From Leishmania martiniquensis (Eukaryota > Euglenozoa > Kinetoplastea > Trypanosomatida > Trypanosomatidae): a stretch of DNA of 64,000 bases. Made by a program: the position numbers and the translations under genes. Under the pieces are notes generated by a model, which searched no databases, had not been told where the DNA came from, and saw only the letters and a list, made by a program, of their open reading frames with translations. The stretch is from the NCBI RefSeq assembly GCF_017916325.1, contig NC_090147.1, positions 384,001-448,000 on the forward strand, in the 5' to 3' direction. Positions 28,301 through 36,522 of this stretch are shown here, piece after piece. Positions within the stretch are counted from its first letter, which is position 1; each line of letters opens with the position of its first letter.

Positions 28301-30231
28301 CCAGCTACGGCGCCTCCATGGCGTTCAGCAGCGCTGGCGCGCTGAGTCTGTCGAACAGGCTCATCGAGGCCATGCGGTGCGTCGGTGACACGGTCGACAG
28401 TGTGGCGGATGGGGGCCGCGTCGTCGAGGTGGTCTTGCGGAACGCCTACAAGGCAAATGTTCTGAAGACGCTCCTGGATGGGCGATGGTGGGAGCCGACC
28501 ACCGCCGAGCACGCGAGGAACCGTGCCGTGGGCGGCAAGTTCGGCAGCCACAGCCGCGACCACCTCCACTACAGCGATGCCAGCCTCGACTGTGGGCCGC
28601 GTGCGGCGGATGTCAGACCACCGCACGACAACCGTTGGCACCGCCCCCAGCGATCACTGTGCCGACCCGACCCTGTCACAGCCACGGTAGGGCCGCCGTC
28701 GCTCGCAGCTCGGTGCATGCGCGCTCTGAGGCGCCGCTGTTGCTCGTGCGACAGGCGGGCCTCGCATGCTCTGCTGCTTGGTGGGTGGCTGCGACTTGTA
28801 CAACGCGGGCTTGCGAAGGCGGGGCTCGTGACGGAAAACTGCCACGGCTACAGCCGGCGCGGGCCGCAGAAGCTTTACCGCCATCGCCGCCGCCCCGGCA
28901 GAGCACGCCACTCTAGCCAGCGGAGCAGGGGACAGCCACAGCAAGAGCGCTCACAGCAGTCCCGCCATCGCCGATTTCCTGTCCGCGGTGGCGCGTGCGA
29001 AGCGGCAGGGGTGTGCTCGAGCATCCACCCGTCCGAAGACGATAGCGGTCGCGGCATGGATTCCGACTCCTCGTCGTTGTCATTCAGTGATGAGTTCGAC
29101 GCTGGCAGTGAAGACGTCGCTGCCGCCGCCGCCGCGGTGGAGGTGCTCACGAAAGCCACTGTGCACGCCGTGGCGGTGCACAACTTGCAGTTCTATTATC
29201 CGACTGCCCCGACCGTGCCCGTATTCTCACGCCCCGTCACGTGCTCCTTCACGCTCCAAGGCGCCCGCGACGCATCTTCGCTGTCGCTCTCGAGCGCCTC
29301 GCGGCCGCAGCTGGCGAGAGGTGACCGCGGCAGCCGAGGCCGGATGGTGTGCCTCGTTGGCCCGAGTGGCCACGGCAAGTCTACGCTGCTTAGTCTGCTC
29401 TTGGGGATGTACACGAACTATGGGACCTCTAGCCACACCCTCAGCGGCAACAGCAATGCCGGAAAGGGCATAGGCGACTGCGAGGAGCGACAGGCGGGCG
29501 GCACTGAAGCACAGGGACTGCCCCGCGCGACTTCCTCTCCTGCCGGCATCTCAGATATTGTGCTCACGTTGGCGCTGCCGCGTTCGCCACCTTCCTCCTC
29601 CGACGGGCTCGAGTTGGCCGGCTCACCCGATGTTGCGTCCCCCTCGGCGGCTTCTGCCACCGCGGCGGTGGCTCTCGAGCGGCTTTCGGTCTCCTCGATC
29701 CCGCGCGACATTCTTCGCGGGAGCCTCTTCAGCTTCGTGCCTCAGAGCCCCGTGATCTTTTTTGGGGCCACGATCGCCCACAATATTAGCCTGCAGAATC
29801 ACATATCCCTTGAACAGGAGGAGCTGCTGGCTGAGATCGCGCAGTGCGCTGCCTGGGCTCACTGCGAGTTTATCCAGCGCTTTCCACAAGGCTTGATGAC
29901 GTTCATCGCCGACAGCGGAACAGGGGCGTGGTCGTCTCCACTCGCGGCCTCCGCGACTGGAGGCGGCGGTGCCGGCGGGGGTGGCGTGGTGCGGCTCAGT
30001 GGCGGCCAAGCACAACGGCTAATGGTGGCGCGTGCGCTGTTTCACGGGCGGCGCGGCGGCACTGTGCTGCTGATGGACGAGCCCACCGCTAGTCTAGATA
30101 AGGAGGTGAAGCTCAGAATGCTCAAGGAGTGGCGCGAGCTACTGGACCTCGGCATTGTACGCGGCACGATATGTGCCACTCACGACGACGATCTCATCGC
30201 GGTGGCAGATGAGGTGGTGCGTCTGCCTTAG
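25318..30231 (+). CDS. Very large ABC half-transporter (ABCB-type arrangement)
   Basis: A 1637-residue protein with one transmembrane region followed by one ATP-binding domain. The nucleotide-binding domain is complete: A-loop aromatics in QFYYPTAP, Walker A GPSGHGKST (1348-1356), Q-loop FVPQSP, signature LSGGQ (1560-1564), Walker B VLLMDE with catalytic E1588, D-loop ASLD, and H-loop ATHDD. About 125 residues are inserted between Walker A and the Q-loop. Upstream, a segment resembling the ABC type-1 membrane domain (LYEALARLPLSFFDLHSFDEVEQIV..VNDIEGVE) lies at about 780-830, with hydrophobic helices on either side and near 80-145. Long disordered inserts of hundreds of residues separate the helices. 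Ordinary half-transporters have 600-800 residues. Start at 25318 is the first ATG of the frame. Two subunits would be needed for a pump. Substrate and membrane are unknown. Confidence 0.9.
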   Translation: MRVDRLSSTDPTGGRSSCSSSPLAISTDAQPAPLSSAFLGYSTHIHTSLLSAVRRAHAAILKCSGRRGDGDGECTRSWSRKVDLLLLPCAASQWLHTWYEALVTTRVCATILPQESDGPLVIHLALLLASLEVAQATSFYLRYRRAIQASAEAKAEAAQQCDGGAADTEESSDSSISLRPAITQAPSPPEMKSVPAGQSRLPRGSSRAMHRLCSYWALIEKAVRTAPRKGAGAPTDVADLGWISGHGSAMDNSGDCAPHRFAGGGAVRGAARVLVLSDEAAFPVLAEERGHSSNTLSGVLSAASTAGDAPLVAGCSAEAMLPTATEKPAVVGEPWTALHLLWTDMVRYSVTSCELRQRLLDCPIAEIAKVFEKRDAAESCLGGSSTAGGTPVPRSKLRGESSCDASGEALTNSVQPTAGLLSRSSAADSSAPCVTSPTTQGISLRRYADPHVAVPCLALVWYLSLVREVYEAVVVYKDVQRCADALRELEAYGTAVYQHGIEVSLAFFEEVLHSAAHSGAEGARRRRRRSSSSNSVALAAGAEAFGHLQCHERPMCPLEAASAPDGDAENAVVCSAAPMRGSAHLGARREPQESTPLCCRAGDGQLALPSSPRSFQEGLPVTTAHGRARGVSLRVCWEELTAALTALLRRRRRMELSHVRSLFSYLYAGSVAKALSFTVLSALTCLSSRVAAVGTMAREAISTNMDNCCRAHIGVSLSGSGDGSGSGPCSGEGVTERQRILALCLLECMRLAVNAVLTRTTHAYITMAASQRRNTMKAELYEALARLPLSFFDLHSFDEVEQIVYYVNDIEGVEVHVHHYLCGLVTSLLAMNHAMRQLPCRARLLVGATVAVSLAVKSVGRHMKQRVQAAQRSGGRLPPWLRGCNLNGAASATAELDAQVEENLESNARQGGVMLRGLDIIAVLPQLRPFSAELRIMRSWTDYTRACGAATGATEAATLLQGLYAFPLHAYGKLLPALGGALLSFADWVLPTLVASYGASMAFSSAGALSLSNRLIEAMRCVGDTVDSVADGGRVVEVVLRNAYKANVLKTLLDGRWWEPTTAEHARNRAVGGKFGSHSRDHLHYSDASLDCGPRAADVRPPHDNRWHRPQRSLCRPDPVTATVGPPSLAARCMRALRRRCCSCDRRASHALLLGGWLRLVQRGLAKAGLVTENCHGYSRRGPQKLYRHRRRPGRARHSSQRSRGQPQQERSQQSRHRRFPVRGGACEAAGVCSSIHPSEDDSGRGMDSDSSSLSFSDEFDAGSEDVAAAAAAVEVLTKATVHAVAVHNLQFYYPTAPTVPVFSRPVTCSFTLQGARDASSLSLSSASRPQLARGDRGSRGRMVCLVGPSGHGKSTLLSLLLGMYTNYGTSSHTLSGNSNAGKGIGDCEERQAGGTEAQGLPRATSSPAGISDIVLTLALPRSPPSSSDGLELAGSPDVASPSAASATAAVALERLSVSSIPRDILRGSLFSFVPQSPVIFFGATIAHNISLQNHISLEQEELLAEIAQCAAWAHCEFIQRFPQGLMTFIADSGTGAWSSPLAASATGGGGAGGGGVVRLSGGQAQRLMVARALFHGRRGGTVLLMDEPTASLDKEVKLRMLKEWRELLDLGIVRGTICATHDDDLIAVADEVVRLP

Positions 30232-30740
30232 CGAAGGAAAGGCTGAGAGGCGCCGGTGCTTCCTCTTTTTGGGCGTCGAGGAGGGAGGAGGAGGAGGGGT
30301 GCGAGACTACGCTTGTGATGGGGAGGGGGGCATGTGCCCCATCTGCCGGTGCGCCCCGGTAACACTGGCGATGTGCTCAGTTGCGGCTTAGCAAACGGTA
30401 ATAGCGACGTGTATGCTTGAAAAGGCTGTTGTCACTGCTGTCACTGCTGCTGCGCTCACTCACTCTACTCCATGTAGTGAGTTGTACAGAGGGAGCAGTC
30501 GGGCCGATATGGTGGGAAGGGCAAGCAGCCCTGGCACGCACACCACTATGAGGGCGTTTCCAAGCGAGCTTGTTGGCACTCTGTGCGCTCGAATTCAGTG
30601 GCGGCGAATGTATCAAGGCTGACAGAGATGTCTTTGTGTCTGTTCGCCAGCCTCCTCCGCCTCGCTTCCCCCCTCTCTCTGTCCTCCGCGCCGCGCGCAC
30701 TCGCCTGCCGCACGTCGTTAGGCGATCCATAACACACACG

Positions 30741-30774
30741 TACACACGCATATATATATATATATGCGTGTGTA
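30741..30774. repeat. Perfect 34-bp palindrome with a TA core
   Basis: The sequence TACACACGCA, fourteen bases of alternating TA, then TGCGTGTGTA equals its own reverse complement with no mismatch. It could extrude a cruciform or form an RNA hairpin. Confidence 0.9.
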
Positions 30775-31091
30775 TGGCCTGTCGCACCTTTGCGCTCATC
30801 CTCGTACGCTTCCCTCGGCTCTTCACCTCACCGCTTCCCCCTCTCCCCCTCTCTCCCCTTCTGCGTTGGACGTCTTCGCTTTACGCTTCTTCACAGACTA
30901 CTCAGAAGCGTCACACACACACACACGCGCACTCGTGCGGCGGGTCCCTGTCTGCCTATTTGCCTCCGCTGATTCCTTTCTGCTTCGGCGCCGGCTATAC
31001 CTCGTCTGGGCACTCTCCGCCTATACACACGGCGGCCCGTAATCTGTAGGGCATCCCGGCACACTCTCTTCGATGACTAGTGCCCTTTGTT

Positions 31092-31141
31092 GACCTCCCC
31101 CTCTCTCTCACTCATACTTTTTTCCTTATCCATCTGTGCAG
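31092..31141 (+). promoter_or_regulatory. Spliced-leader acceptor candidate for gene 7
   Basis: A 45-base C/T-rich tract with a T-run ends in GTGCAG, AG at 31140-31141. This leaves only 11 nt before the ATG at 31153, a very short leader; the next ATG at 31156 is in frame. Confidence 0.6.
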
Positions 31142-31152
31142 CTCCTCAGTGA

Positions 31153-32661
31153 ATGATGTCTGTGGACAGGTGCGCGGGCGATGATCCGGCGGAGACGGCT
31201 GTGAAGTCGCCGCCGCCGCACCCGTGGTACCACTCTCCAAGCCAGAGTGCCTCGTCGGCTTGCGTGAACGATGCGTACCGCCGCTCGCACAGTATGCGAG
31301 ACAGCTCAAAGACGAACGGCAGCCCCGAGCCTGTGTTTGTTCCTCGCCTCGGCGCGTCGCGCGACTTGCCCTCGAGTGTGACGCACTTTCTCTCCCTCAG
31401 CAGCGCGTCGAGCTCTGCGGCAGCCAAGGAGCTGCGGCGCCAGATGCTGGTGGTGCGCGACTACTGTGTCGGACTCAGCAACAGAATAAAGGGAAAGGAG
31501 CTTCTCTCTCAGGGCGGGAGGCACATTTCGCGAAAGGTGGAGGCGACGGCCGACTTCAACAGCTGCCTTTACGTCATCTTTGCCACGTCCCTCGTCTTCA
31601 CAGGCGAGACAGAGGACGATGCCAAGGATACACTGCGCAGCATCTTGGGAAAGCTCAAGGCTGCGCAGGAAAGCGGCGACGAGAAGGTCTTCCGCGCGGC
31701 CACCGTCGAAGTAGTCAACCGCATACTCCTCTGCACGCCGCTGCGGCCGCCAGCGTGCGACGCGGTGAGGAAGAGCGGCGGGGTAAAAAGGCGTCCCAAT
31801 GCTGAGCAGCAGCTGAGGGACGAGTGTCTCGACTTCCTCAGTGCCGAAGACGGCATTCCTGTGCTGCGGGAGGGCGTCTGGCAGCGCTGGTTGAACTTTT
31901 TTGAGACGGGCTACATTCGCTACGTGGAGCAGCTCCTGGAGGAGCAGCAGCGGGCCGCGGAGGCGCCTGCCGCCGCCGGCGCCGCCTCTGGGACGGATGA
32001 CGACGACGAGGCGGCTCACAATGGCGAGGCCGCACCCGCCTTTGCCGCCCCGGCGCTTCTGGGTGTGCCCTTCTTCACTTCTTGGCACAGCTATTGGACA
32101 TCGCCGCCCAGCGCCTACGCGCAGTTCTGCCATCTGCTCCTCGCCATCTTCTTTGTCCGCACGAGGGACTTCTCGCTCAACTACCTCGCCCGCGTCACGC
32201 GACTGGTGCACTGCTACTCGTACCAGCTTGAGTTCGAGGACGGCCATCCCATCCCCGTGAAAGTCGGCGGCGGCGAGGCTGACGATGATGTGGTGAATGA
32301 GGAAGCCGCAGAGCCGGCGCAGCGGGAGGAGGAAGAGGAGCGCTCCTTGCCGATGCCCGAGTTCGATAGCGGTGTGACTCGGCGCACGCTGATGAGTATT
32401 TCACTGTCGGCTGAGCGGGGGCGCTCACCTGCGGACGAGGGGCATGAGAGGCTGAGCAAGCCCCGTCGCCGGTGTCACAAGTGCTTCACAACCGAGGAGC
32501 TGCCCGAGGAGCTGCGCCCATCAGCCGATGCGGTGAAAGAGGAGGAGGTGACTGTCACCAAAGACGCACAAGAGGAGCACTCACATGTGCCAGCGGTGCG
32601 CCACACAGACAAAATGGAGCTTCTCGACGTCTCTGCCAGCCGTCAGCGCGAGCGCGAGTAG
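31153..32661 (+). CDS. Protein of unknown function, 502 residues
   Basis: I do not recognise a family. The N-terminal 70 residues are Ser/Pro-rich. Residues about 75-200 look folded and helical, with a hydrophobic patch (SCLYVIFATSLVF). A second folded stretch, about 215-265 (DECLDFLSAEDGIPVL...VWQRWLNFFETGYIRYVEQLL), is followed by an Ala/Asp linker. A third, at 300-370, is aromatic-rich (WHSYWTSPPSAYAQFCHLLLAIFFVRTRDFS...). The last 130 residues are acidic and Arg-rich, with one CHKC pair. No signal peptide. The hydrophobic patches are too short and too mixed for confident membrane helices. ATG codons at 31153 and 31156 are both possible starts. Neighbours are unrelated. Confidence 0.85.
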   Translation: MMSVDRCAGDDPAETAVKSPPPHPWYHSPSQSASSACVNDAYRRSHSMRDSSKTNGSPEPVFVPRLGASRDLPSSVTHFLSLSSASSSAAAKELRRQMLVVRDYCVGLSNRIKGKELLSQGGRHISRKVEATADFNSCLYVIFATSLVFTGETEDDAKDTLRSILGKLKAAQESGDEKVFRAATVEVVNRILLCTPLRPPACDAVRKSGGVKRRPNAEQQLRDECLDFLSAEDGIPVLREGVWQRWLNFFETGYIRYVEQLLEEQQRAAEAPAAAGAASGTDDDDEAAHNGEAAPAFAAPALLGVPFFTSWHSYWTSPPSAYAQFCHLLLAIFFVRTRDFSLNYLARVTRLVHCYSYQLEFEDGHPIPVKVGGGEADDDVVNEEAAEPAQREEEEERSLPMPEFDSGVTRRTLMSISLSAERGRSPADEGHERLSKPRRRCHKCFTTEELPEELRPSADAVKEEEVTVTKDAQEEHSHVPAVRHTDKMELLDVSASRQRERE

Positions 32662-34729
32662 CTCGGCGCCTGTGCCGTGTAGAAAGAGGAAGACCATGTA
32701 GAGCTGGCGGGGCGAAGCGGCCGTCGAGGAGCCCGCGAAGTCGGCGCAGGCGCGCACTACGCTCGAGGTGATGCCGAAGGGAGTTGAACGTGGAGGATGT
32801 CCGGACGAAGCTCGAGGCAGGGCCGACATGCGAGCTTGTAAAGATGAAGGGGCCCTTTCCCATTCGGTGAAGTGCTTCACGCGGCGCACCCGTTCCTCAC
32901 GTGGTGTGTCGCCGCGCCATCCCCTTGACGTGACTCGCCTTTGCTTGTGAAGAGGTTTCCTCTTGATGAGCTGCTCACATTTTTTTTCCATCTCAGTTGA
33001 CAATGCGTGCGGTTCCCATTCGCGCATAGGAGATCGGCTGTCGTGAAGCGTTTGTGTCGGTGCACCTTCCTCTTTTTTTTTCGCTGTACTGCTGATCCTT
33101 CGTCCGCTGTGTCATTTTTCTCAGCAGTGACACCCACACCCACACCCACAACACTCCTCCCCCTCCCCCATCTATCTATATATATATGTTTACGCCACGT
33201 CAACAGCTACCGCCCGTCTCTCCGAAGGGGGCCGAATTACCGAGGTGCGATGCAACAACAGAAAAAAGGCTCTATTCCTCCCCTTTCGGTGTGCATTTTG
33301 TTTTCTGTCGCTTCACTTATGCTTCGCTCGGCCCGCGTCCGGGCGGAGACACTTTTCTCGCCGTGTGAGGGGGGCGCGCATCATGCGGCAACCCCACGGC
33401 TTTTACCCCCCTCCTCCCCCTCCCCCTCTCTCTCACACAGTGCACACTGATGGAGGTAGGAAGTGCATCGCGCAAAGTTCGCCGCAGGACCTGGATAAAA
33501 TACACTGCCAGTGCCACGGCCCTACCGATGTGCGCTTTTAGAGGGCCTTTGAATATTTACAGCACAACGCTTCTCTGCCGGCTGGCTCTCTCCAGCATGA
33601 AAAGAGGGCTGACTGTGCTCCATTCTGAAGCTGCACAAACCCAATAGGGACGGCTGCACATTCCACCACCCCTGCTGCGACGCTGGCGCAGCAGTCTCTG
33701 CAAGTCACTCGAGCGAGTCATCTCCCCGCAACTGCCTGACCATGTAGAGCACAAGCTCCCGCCTCCGCAGCATCGCTTCCGTCTTCTCCACACCAGTGCA
33801 CACCCTAAGAGCTCGCTCCCCGACGCAGGAGTCCAGCGCTAGTGAGTTACCGATGTGGGAGTGGCTCTTGCAGAGCACACACATGTGTTTCGCTCGACAC
33901 GATCCCTCTGCTGACGGAGTTCAACTCGAACGTGCGCCGTACTCGGTGCTGCCCGTACATCTCTGGAGTCCATCACCCCCCCTCTCCTCCTCTCCCTCCC
34001 TTTCTTGACGTCACGAGAGGAAATGATAGACGAATGGCTTAGGAGGCTGACTCCCACGCGACTCTCTGCGTGGCTCTCGTCTCTCGGTCATGTTCGTGGA
34101 TCCGCTACGGGGTGGCGCTCAGGCGCCATGACTGCGCCACGCCTTCTCAGCGGACCTTTCGCTATTCGCATCTTCTGCAGAACAGACCGCCATGCGCGGC
34201 GCACAACGGGCACGCTATCAGCAGGGCAGAAGGGGACCGCACAGTGAACAACTCGGTGGGGCTTGAGTTAGCCTGCCAAAGGAGCAGCGCACACTCGCGG
34301 GGGGCGCGAGTAGAAGTGGAGAAGAAGTGCCTCACCGCGCCTTCCCAGTGTGGAACTGCAGGCGACGCACCGCGCTGGCCGACAGGCCGCAGAGGTCAAC
34401 ACAGCATTCACGGTTTTGCCTGCCGAGCTGCGAGCACCATGCTCAGACAACTCGGGGGACGTCAAAGGATCTTCGTTGCCCCATGTGCACAGCACAGATG
34501 GACTCAATGCAAGTCCACGGTGTCCACGCGCGGTGGGGGCAGTGCCCGTGCCAACTTCGGGAGGCCCTTGCGCACCTTCAGGCTGACGCGGCCGCAGTGA
34601 AAGCGCGTATCCTCACGCCCGTAGACAACACAGCTCCGTGCAAGCAGGGATCACTCTCCCTCCCTTTTGGCCTCATAGCCCTTCTGCGCCCCATCCCCTC
34701 CGACGTATGAAGCACGTTTGTGCTTGTGC

Positions 34730-34963
34730 GCGCGTGTGCACACGCCACCTCGCGCCGCGGTTGCCACAGCTCTGGGGCCGCTCTTACACGGGGATGCGGG
34801 CGTGTCCCCCTCCCTCATCCCACCCCATCTCCGTACGGATGGCGCCCAGCACGGGCCCTGCGGCGGAGGGCAAGGACATACGCGGTGGCGCTGCCGGCCC
34901 ATCGCGTGCGGCACTTACTCCCGCATATCTGTGGCGGCCGCGGACTGGAGCGCGGCAGCACCG
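34730..34963. repeat. SIDER-like dispersed repeat, head segment of copy B
   Basis: 234 bases that I find identical, base for base, to 45686-45919. Identity stops sharply at both ends. The segment is followed 20 bases later by a tail related to copies A and C. Confidence 0.75.
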
Positions 34964-34982
34964 TTGTGCGAGGGATGCAGCG

Positions 34983-35111
34983 GGTGGCGCCCGGTGTAGG
35001 AGGGGGAGAGGAAGCACGTGCAGCGGCGACGTGCCGCGCGGGACCTGCCGGTGACCGAGCGGAGGCGATCGCGTGCGCTCTGCGCGGCAGAGAAGCGGAG
35101 CGCGGCGAGCG
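34983..35111. repeat. SIDER-like dispersed repeat, tail segment of copy B
   Basis: 129 bases matching 16411-16537 (copy A), and the shorter tail of copy C ending at 60419, with only a few substitutions and small indels. Together with the head segment it gives an element of about 0.38 kb, nearly SIDER length. Confidence 0.7.
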
Positions 35112-36419
35112 GCGGAAGTGCTCTTCTGAGTGGGCTGTTTTTGTTTATCCTCTGTCAGCTCTTGTCTGACACCGCCCTGACAGCCGCGGTGAAAATGTCG
35201 CGGCAGTTGGTGCCGCACATCAGCATCTGCGGATGCACCTCACGTGTTGCGGGGCGGGGGTGGGCTAGCAGACGGCGCACGCATCTTGTCGGGCGCTGGG
35301 GGTTGGCTTGCTCACAAGAATGAGCGATGTGGCACGCCTGAATGAAAGGGGCCTCGCTGTCCCGTGATGGATGAGCCACGCAGTCTGCACACGCTCCCCC
35401 CTCCCCCTCTCCCGTTTCTCTCTTCTCTCTGCGCTCAGCTGCATGCGCGCCGCCGCCGTCATTCGTCCCCTGCGGGCTCTCACACGCCCCTCAGCTGTCT
35501 TGGGCGCGAGGCGCGGTCACCTCAGTGTCGTCCGCAGATTTGTTCTTGCCGGGCGACCGCTCCTCTCATAAGGGTATCCTATTTTCCCCATCCTGTGCTT
35601 GCCAACGTGCTGAAGTGGGCGATGCCGCACCCAGAAGCCGCCGGGGCCTGTGCTCCCTCCCTTCCTCTCTCACTCTCTCTCTTCGTGTGGGGTCTACGGC
35701 AGCTGCAAAGCGCCCCTCCCGTCGTCGTCAAGGAAGCGCACCTCCCAATCTTTCGTTTCTGAGAAGTGAAGGGTGTCCCCCTTTGGCGGCGCCTCGCTCT
35801 CGCTCTCTCTCTGCTTGTCTGCTCGCATGGGCGCGCTTCGTTCAAGAAAGTAACGTGGATGGTGAGGTGCGCCTCACCGGTGCGCCGACACCGCCTCTTC
35901 CCACCCCTTAGGCTGTCAACGAACGCGATGGACACGATGGTACTGATATTAGCAAGGGAGAGGCGTGCGTCGCGGAGATGCCGGGCTTGGGCAGCTGGTC
36001 TCTGCTCACCCATCTGCCGCTGCAGCCGTCCACTTTGCTGCCATCGCTTTCATGGTGGCTCCTTCACCCCACCCATCGCCCTCCTGTGAACCTCTCGCCC
36101 CGCTTTCTCTGGCCACCGGTGCTCCTATGAACGCCTGACAGCACGAGTGCTCGCCGGCGTGCTTCACATGAATGACGCAGCCTAAGTGGCTACCACTTCA
36201 CGTGATAAAGAGGCGCTTACGTGTATCCGTTGCTCACGTCGCTGCAGTGGCCGACGATCACTGCAATTCTGTCTTCGCACACCGACCCTTTTCCCTCCGC
36301 CATCCTCCCCCTCCTCCAAAATAGACGCAGACCGACAGAGAGGCACACATCCCCATCCGCTTCCACTCCTCTCTGCAACGCGCAAGCGTACGGACACCGG
36401 CTCATTCTGACCTCTGGGT

Positions 36420-36482
36420 CGTTTTTTTTTCTGTTTCTGAAGTTTGCCCGCGCGCCCCTCTCTTCCGCTTGACCTTTCGCAG
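36420..36482 (+). promoter_or_regulatory. Spliced-leader acceptor candidate for gene 8
   Basis: T-run and C/T-rich stretch ending in TTTCGCAG with AG at 36481-36482, 40 nt before the ATG at 36523. Confidence 0.6.
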
Positions 36483-36522
36483 GTGCTCGGCCCTCACGAA
36501 GGCAGCCGCGACCTCAGCCCTC

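Larger units (their letters stand above)
30232..31152. other. Spacer between ABC gene and gene 7
   Basis: 0.92 kb with no supported gene. It holds the perfect palindrome at 30741-30774, CT-rich sequence at 30835-30865 and a CA repeat near 30912-30925. Confidence 0.7.
32662..36522. other. Longest spacer of the window, with a mosaic SIDER-like element
   Basis: 3.86 kb between genes 7 and 8. It holds the two-part repeat at 34730-34963 and 34983-35111, TA-rich sequence at 33174-33188, CT tracts at 33405-33432, 33980-34005, 35395-35425 and 35660-35685, and the acceptor tract of gene 8. Frames of up to about 180 codons exist but show no domain; one near 34480 has a CPMC pair and may be retroposon debris. 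Confidence 0.65.
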
